From HGM04593 sp045588345 (GTDB lineage: Bacteria > Bacteroidota > Bacteroidia > Bacteroidales > Bacteroidaceae), in contig JAZNDZ010000075.1 of NCBI GenBank assembly GCA_045588345.1, positions 1 through 8,011 of the forward strand: a stretch of 8,011 nucleotides of DNA. Reading direction: 5' to 3'. Below are positions 4,933 to 8,011 of this stretch, piece by piece. Both the position numbers and the translations under genes were made by a program. The first letter of the stretch is position 1, and each line of letters opens with the position of its first letter. The notes beneath the pieces were generated by a model that saw nothing but the letters and a program-made list of their open reading frames with translations, was not told the origin of the DNA and made no database searches.

Positions 4933-7653
4933 TTATGCTGTTTTTCTATAAATCAAGAACTGCGATAATGATTGTATTGACTCGTTTGCTTGATCCAAAC
5001 TGCCAAACGAATGAATAAGTTGTGCCGCATAAGGTGTATCCCATTCTCGGATATCCTTAATAGTGCACGAACCATTTGATGCGATATAAGATACTATCTG
5101 CTTAATAAGTGCTGCCTGTGCTTCGGTAATGCTACGCTGCATCTGACCGCACCAGAGGTTGAAATACTGGTTTGCCGAAGCGTGCAAACTGTTGAGCGTA
5201 GTTATCTGATGATATGCAAATCGTACCAACTGAATAATGTTGGTGATAGCATCTTTCTCCTCCTGAGTTGAGAATTTAACCACGGCATCAGGTCTGATGA
5301 GAGCATAAGTATTCCACAAAAGATGCGGATTGAATTTATTATTCTCAAACTTCAACTTATTCTCCAAATCTTTGAGCATAGCGTATGTGAGAGGCTCACC
5401 CTGATTGTTGTAGATAATGCGTAATGCCTCAATCTCGTCTTTGTGCTCATTGACATACTCCTCAAAAGCCTTAGTGGTTTCGTTAGCCTCCTCGATAGAG
5501 AAACCCTTTGATATAAGGGTATCTTCTCCCGGCTGAAGGATGGTAACAAATCCTGCGTTGAGGATAAGCAGATATCGACGAGCCTCTGGGTTGTTTACAA
5601 GTGGAGCTACCAAGCCCTTGCGCTCGTTGTTTGGCTCGTTTATATCAGTATATGGAGGCAAAGTTTTGCCCTCCAATGCATCATATATAGCAACGGCTAT
5701 ATCTTTCATATCTGCCTTTGCTAATCTGATAAATTCGTTACGCTCCGACTCTTTACTCTTGTTGTAGATGCGCGATAAGCGGGCTGCCAACAGACGCAGG
5801 TACTCATCGCATACATTGCCGTGAGTGATACGCTCAAGAAGCTCTTTGAGTGTCATTGTTGGGGGCTGTGGGTCACCTCCTGGGGGATATACTTTTTTCT
5901 CGTGCTCGGTTACTCCCACAGCATCTACCAAGAAGAACAAATCTTTGCTGAACGCATTAGGGGTAACATTGCGTAATTGCTCGTCACCGATAGTTCGAAC
6001 ACCACGACCCTTCATCTGAGTGTACAACGATTCGGACTCAACATCGCGCATAAACATTACAACCTCCAACGGTTTGACATCAGTGCCGGTGGCAACAAGT
6101 GTAACGGTTACTGCTATGCGGAAATCCTTATCATTGCGGAACTGACGAATCAACTCATTACTATCGCCAGCCGAGTACGTAATCTTCTGTACAAACTTAT
6201 CATCTGTTCTACCGAAGACCTCCTTTGCAATCTTTACTATGTTACTTGCGTGAGCATCATTGAGAGCAAATATCAATGTCTTTGGTAGATAATCCATATT
6301 CGGCTCACGCTGCGGATCTGTAAACATCTCGGTATATACAGCATCACGATATGTTTCAAGAACGAGTTTTATCTGAGCGGGATTAACGATGCTACGATTT
6401 AGCTCCGTCTTGGTATAGGTCGTTTCGTCTTGATTTTTGATATTTTCAACTGTACCTGTGTAACGGGTAATCTTCTTTACATCCTCACCCTCACGAATAG
6501 CTCCGCCATCCTCTGTTGCCTGAGTCTTGATTCGATATACTCGATAATCGACATTGACGCCATCAGCAATAGATTTCTCCAATGTGTAATTTACAATGCG
6601 ATTGTTATTGAAGAATGCCAAGGTCTCAGGTGCTGGAGTTGCAGTAAGACCTATCATCTTTGCACTGCTGAAATAGTCCAAAACCTTACGCCAGTTGCCA
6701 TAGATTGAACGATGACACTCATCGATGATAATCATATCAAAGAAATCTGGTGGCAATGTGAGGTTTGTAGGCAAAGTGACCTCATTCACCTCGTCTGCAC
6801 CGTAATTCTCATCGTCATCAGCATCATTTATCTCCTCACCTTTTAACAGAGAGAACAGACGCTGAATTGTACAAATGACGACATTACTATCCGATGGAAC
6901 TTTGGCAGAGCGAAGACGATTAACAGTAAAAATAGTATTGAACGGATCACCATTCTCTGTCAAGCGGAACATTCCAAACTCTCCCTCGGCTTGCTTACCA
7001 AGGTTATTTCTATCCACAAGGAACAGAACTCGCTTCATAGGTGTATATGACAACATTCTGTATGCCGCCATACAAGCTGTATATGTCTTACCCGAACCAG
7101 TAGCCAACACCATTAAGGCTCTATTCTGACCTGTGCGGAAACTCTTTTCTAACTCTGTAATAGCCTCATATTGACAAGCTCGCAAAGCCTTCTTCTCACG
7201 CTCAGACAATGCTGGCAGTCCTGCATATTCGTCAGTAATACCGAGCATCTTTGCTATCTCCTTTGGTGTGTGAATCCTACCAAGCTCTTGGTATTCAGAA
7301 TCAGGATTACGATAATCCTTAAATAATATCTGCTTGCCGTTAGAGAGATATATGATAGGCAGAGGTTTTGAGATTGTCTGGTACAGACCAGGAACATTAT
7401 TGACATAATTCTCTGCTTGAGCCTTAACCCAATCAGCAGAAACATCAACCTCCTCTTTTTTAGCCTCGAGTACACCGATAGCCTTGCCGTTGATAAACAA
7501 GAGATAATCTGCCTCCATGTTGTGATTTAGCAGACCTTCCTCTATTGCTGCTGCCGATATATTTGGCGCATAATGTTCTCTATCAATCACCTGCCAACCT
7601 GATGTTGCAAACAGTTTGTCAATCACTTTTCTGGCTTTCTCCTCGGGCTTCAT
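4933..7653 (-). CDS. hsdR: Type I restriction endonuclease subunit HsdR (EcoEI-like)
   Basis: This 906-residue protein is the motor and nuclease subunit, which pulls DNA through the complex using ATP and cuts it away from the unmethylated recognition site. The N-terminal nuclease shows the PD-(D/E)xK pattern, with D49 in MEADY and E63-A-K65 in VLEAKKE. The SF2 helicase core follows with Walker A ATGSGKT (184-190), DECH (311-314, a DEAH-box variant), TATP (337-340), motif V around VTLVATGTDV (517-526) and motif VI QMKGRGVR (546-553). The C-terminal 170 or so residues resemble the EcoEI HsdR C-terminal domain that docks on the methyltransferase. No catalytic residue is missing. It is the first gene of the operon, so it is transcribed before hsdM and hsdS. 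The order R-M-S on one strand and the EcoEI-like sequence suggest a type IB-like enzyme, although that class call is tentative. Confidence 0.97.
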   Translation of the reverse strand: MKPEEKARKVIDKLFATSGWQVIDREHYAPNISAAAIEEGLLNHNMEADYLLFINGKAIGVLEAKKEEVDVSADWVKAQAENYVNNVPGLYQTISKPLPIIYLSNGKQILFKDYRNPDSEYQELGRIHTPKEIAKMLGITDEYAGLPALSEREKKALRACQYEAITELEKSFRTGQNRALMVLATGSGKTYTACMAAYRMLSYTPMKRVLFLVDRNNLGKQAEGEFGMFRLTENGDPFNTIFTVNRLRSAKVPSDSNVVICTIQRLFSLLKGEEINDADDDENYGADEVNEVTLPTNLTLPPDFFDMIIIDECHRSIYGNWRKVLDYFSSAKMIGLTATPAPETLAFFNNNRIVNYTLEKSIADGVNVDYRVYRIKTQATEDGGAIREGEDVKKITRYTGTVENIKNQDETTYTKTELNRSIVNPAQIKLVLETYRDAVYTEMFTDPQREPNMDYLPKTLIFALNDAHASNIVKIAKEVFGRTDDKFVQKITYSAGDSNELIRQFRNDKDFRIAVTVTLVATGTDVKPLEVVMFMRDVESESLYTQMKGRGVRTIGDEQLRNVTPNAFSKDLFFLVDAVGVTEHEKKVYPPGGDPQPPTMTLKELLERITHGNVCDEYLRLLAARLSRIYNKSKESERNEFIRLAKADMKDIAVAIYDALEGKTLPPYTDINEPNNERKGLVAPLVNNPEARRYLLILNAGFVTILQPGEDTLISKGFSIEEANETTKAFEEYVNEHKDEIEALRIIYNNQGEPLTYAMLKDLENKLKFENNKFNPHLLWNTYALIRPDAVVKFSTQEEKDAITNIIQLVRFAYHQITTLNSLHASANQYFNLWCGQMQRSITEAQAALIKQIVSYIASNGSCTIKDIREWDTPYAAQLIHSFGSLDQANESIQSLSQFLIYRKTA

Positions 7654-7936
7654 ATTCCTATAATATTGTATTATGAGAAGTTAATTCGACCACAAAAATA
7701 GTTAAAAAAAATTAACATTTGTGTACTATTATGTTTATTTTGCTAACTATTTACTACGGATTATTAAACTTTAATCTCAATGATTCGTGTTCCTTTGACT
7801 TGATATCTTAAAATCCTTTAACACCTTCCCTACTATTTCATTAACCTTTACATAAATAATTGTTAATAGTATGATTTTGTTGAGAAAAGTCTTGACATGA
7901 TGTAGAGTCTTTTTGTTTGAGACAACTCCAAAAAAA
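7654..7936. promoter_or_regulatory. Non-coding upstream region of the hsd operon
   Basis: These AT-rich bases contain no gene that I can support. On the minus strand they hold the hsdR leader with a -7-like box (7693-7700), a small inverted repeat GTTAA/TTAAC around an A-run (7701-7716), and a 9-bp inverted repeat (7696-7704 with 7744-7752) overlapping that box. A 10-base match to the hsdS recombination core lies at 7670-7679. From 7760 to 7936 I see nothing except low-complexity AT-rich DNA leading to the terminator. Confidence 0.5.
7693..7700 (-). promoter_or_regulatory. Candidate Bacteroides -7 promoter box for hsdR-hsdM-hsdS
   Basis: On the minus strand this reads TATTTTTG, a full match to the Bacteroides primary sigma -7 consensus TAnnTTTG. 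It lies 39 bases before the hsdR start, which would give a leader of roughly 30 bases. No convincing -33 TTTG is visible at the usual spacing, so the call rests on one box in AT-rich DNA. Confidence 0.4.
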
Positions 7937-7962
7937 AGAGCTGCCATTTTCATAGCAGCTCT
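7930..7962 (-). terminator. Rho-independent terminator for a gene entering from the right
   Basis: A perfect 8-bp stem AGAGCTGC/GCAGCTCT (7937-7944 and 7955-7962) encloses a 10-base loop. Read on the minus strand it is followed directly by a run of seven T (7936-7930). It would therefore end a minus-strand transcript coming from beyond the right edge and insulate the hsd operon from it. On the plus strand the following sequence is a weaker T-rich stretch. Confidence 0.75.
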
Positions 7963-7969
7963 CCTATCT

Positions 7970-8011
7970 TTAGACTTTAGACTTTTGTCTTTCGCCGAAA
8001 TTACTTCTCAA
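7970..8011 (-). CDS. Possible C-terminal end of an unidentified gene cut by the window edge
   Basis: On the minus strand the frame starting at the edge reads LRSNFGERQKSKV and stops at TAA (7970-7972), 7 bases before the terminator stem. That position suits the last codons of a gene. Thirteen residues are too few to recognise a family. The only support is the open frame and the terminator, and the other two minus-strand frames stop within the first nine bases. Confidence 0.3.
   Translation of the reverse strand: MRSNFGERQKSKV

Noticed and set aside
5977..6288. 103-codon plus-strand open frame inside hsdR
   Set aside because: It lies antisense to the conserved helicase motifs V and VI of hsdR and resembles no protein family.
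7777..7953. 58-codon minus-strand open frame starting MKMAALFF upstream of hsdR
   Set aside because: It starts inside the loop of a strong terminator hairpin and reads through its T-run. It has no ribosome site and no recognisable domain, and its composition looks like translated AT-rich spacer.

Overview
The window looks like chromosomal DNA of a Bacteroidales bacterium (Bacteroides, Prevotella or a relative). It is AT-rich, its genes lack strong Shine-Dalgarno sequences, the promoter candidate before the operon fits the Bacteroides -7 consensus TAnnTTTG, and HsdS proteins starting with the KILDLAI.GKLVPQDPN block are common in that order. The assignment is an inference from gene style. No rRNA or species marker is present.

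The window holds one complete, apparently phase-variable type I restriction-modification locus. On the minus strand, read from right to left, lie hsdR (7653-4933), hsdM (4927-3497) and hsdS (3495-2089), packed with gaps of 5 and 1 bases into one operon. Facing hsdS on the plus strand is a second hsdS body (913-2094) with no start region, so it is a silent cassette. Beyond it, on the minus strand, is a complete tyrosine recombinase (873-67). The right 358 bases are a non-coding leader/promoter region, a terminator for a gene entering from the right, and perhaps the last codons of that gene.

The two hsdS copies form a large inverted arrangement around a palindrome that carries both stop codons. 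Two pairs of exact inverted repeats link them: a 37-bp pair at the start of the first target recognition domain (914-950 / 3284-3320) and a 38-bp pair at the start of the second (1598-1635 / 2575-2612). Inversion at the outer pair swaps both recognition domains. Inversion at the inner pair swaps only the second. Together they allow four HsdS proteins, so four DNA methylation and restriction specificities, while hsdR and hsdM stay constant. The adjacent recombinase is the obvious candidate enzyme.

The least expected detail is that the outer and inner repeats share an 11-base core, CATTATGAGAA, in the same reading frame (Ser-His-Tyr-Glu-Asn). In principle this lets outer and inner sites recombine with each other and make HsdS variants with one or three recognition domains. 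A 10-base match to the core also lies in the hsdR leader.
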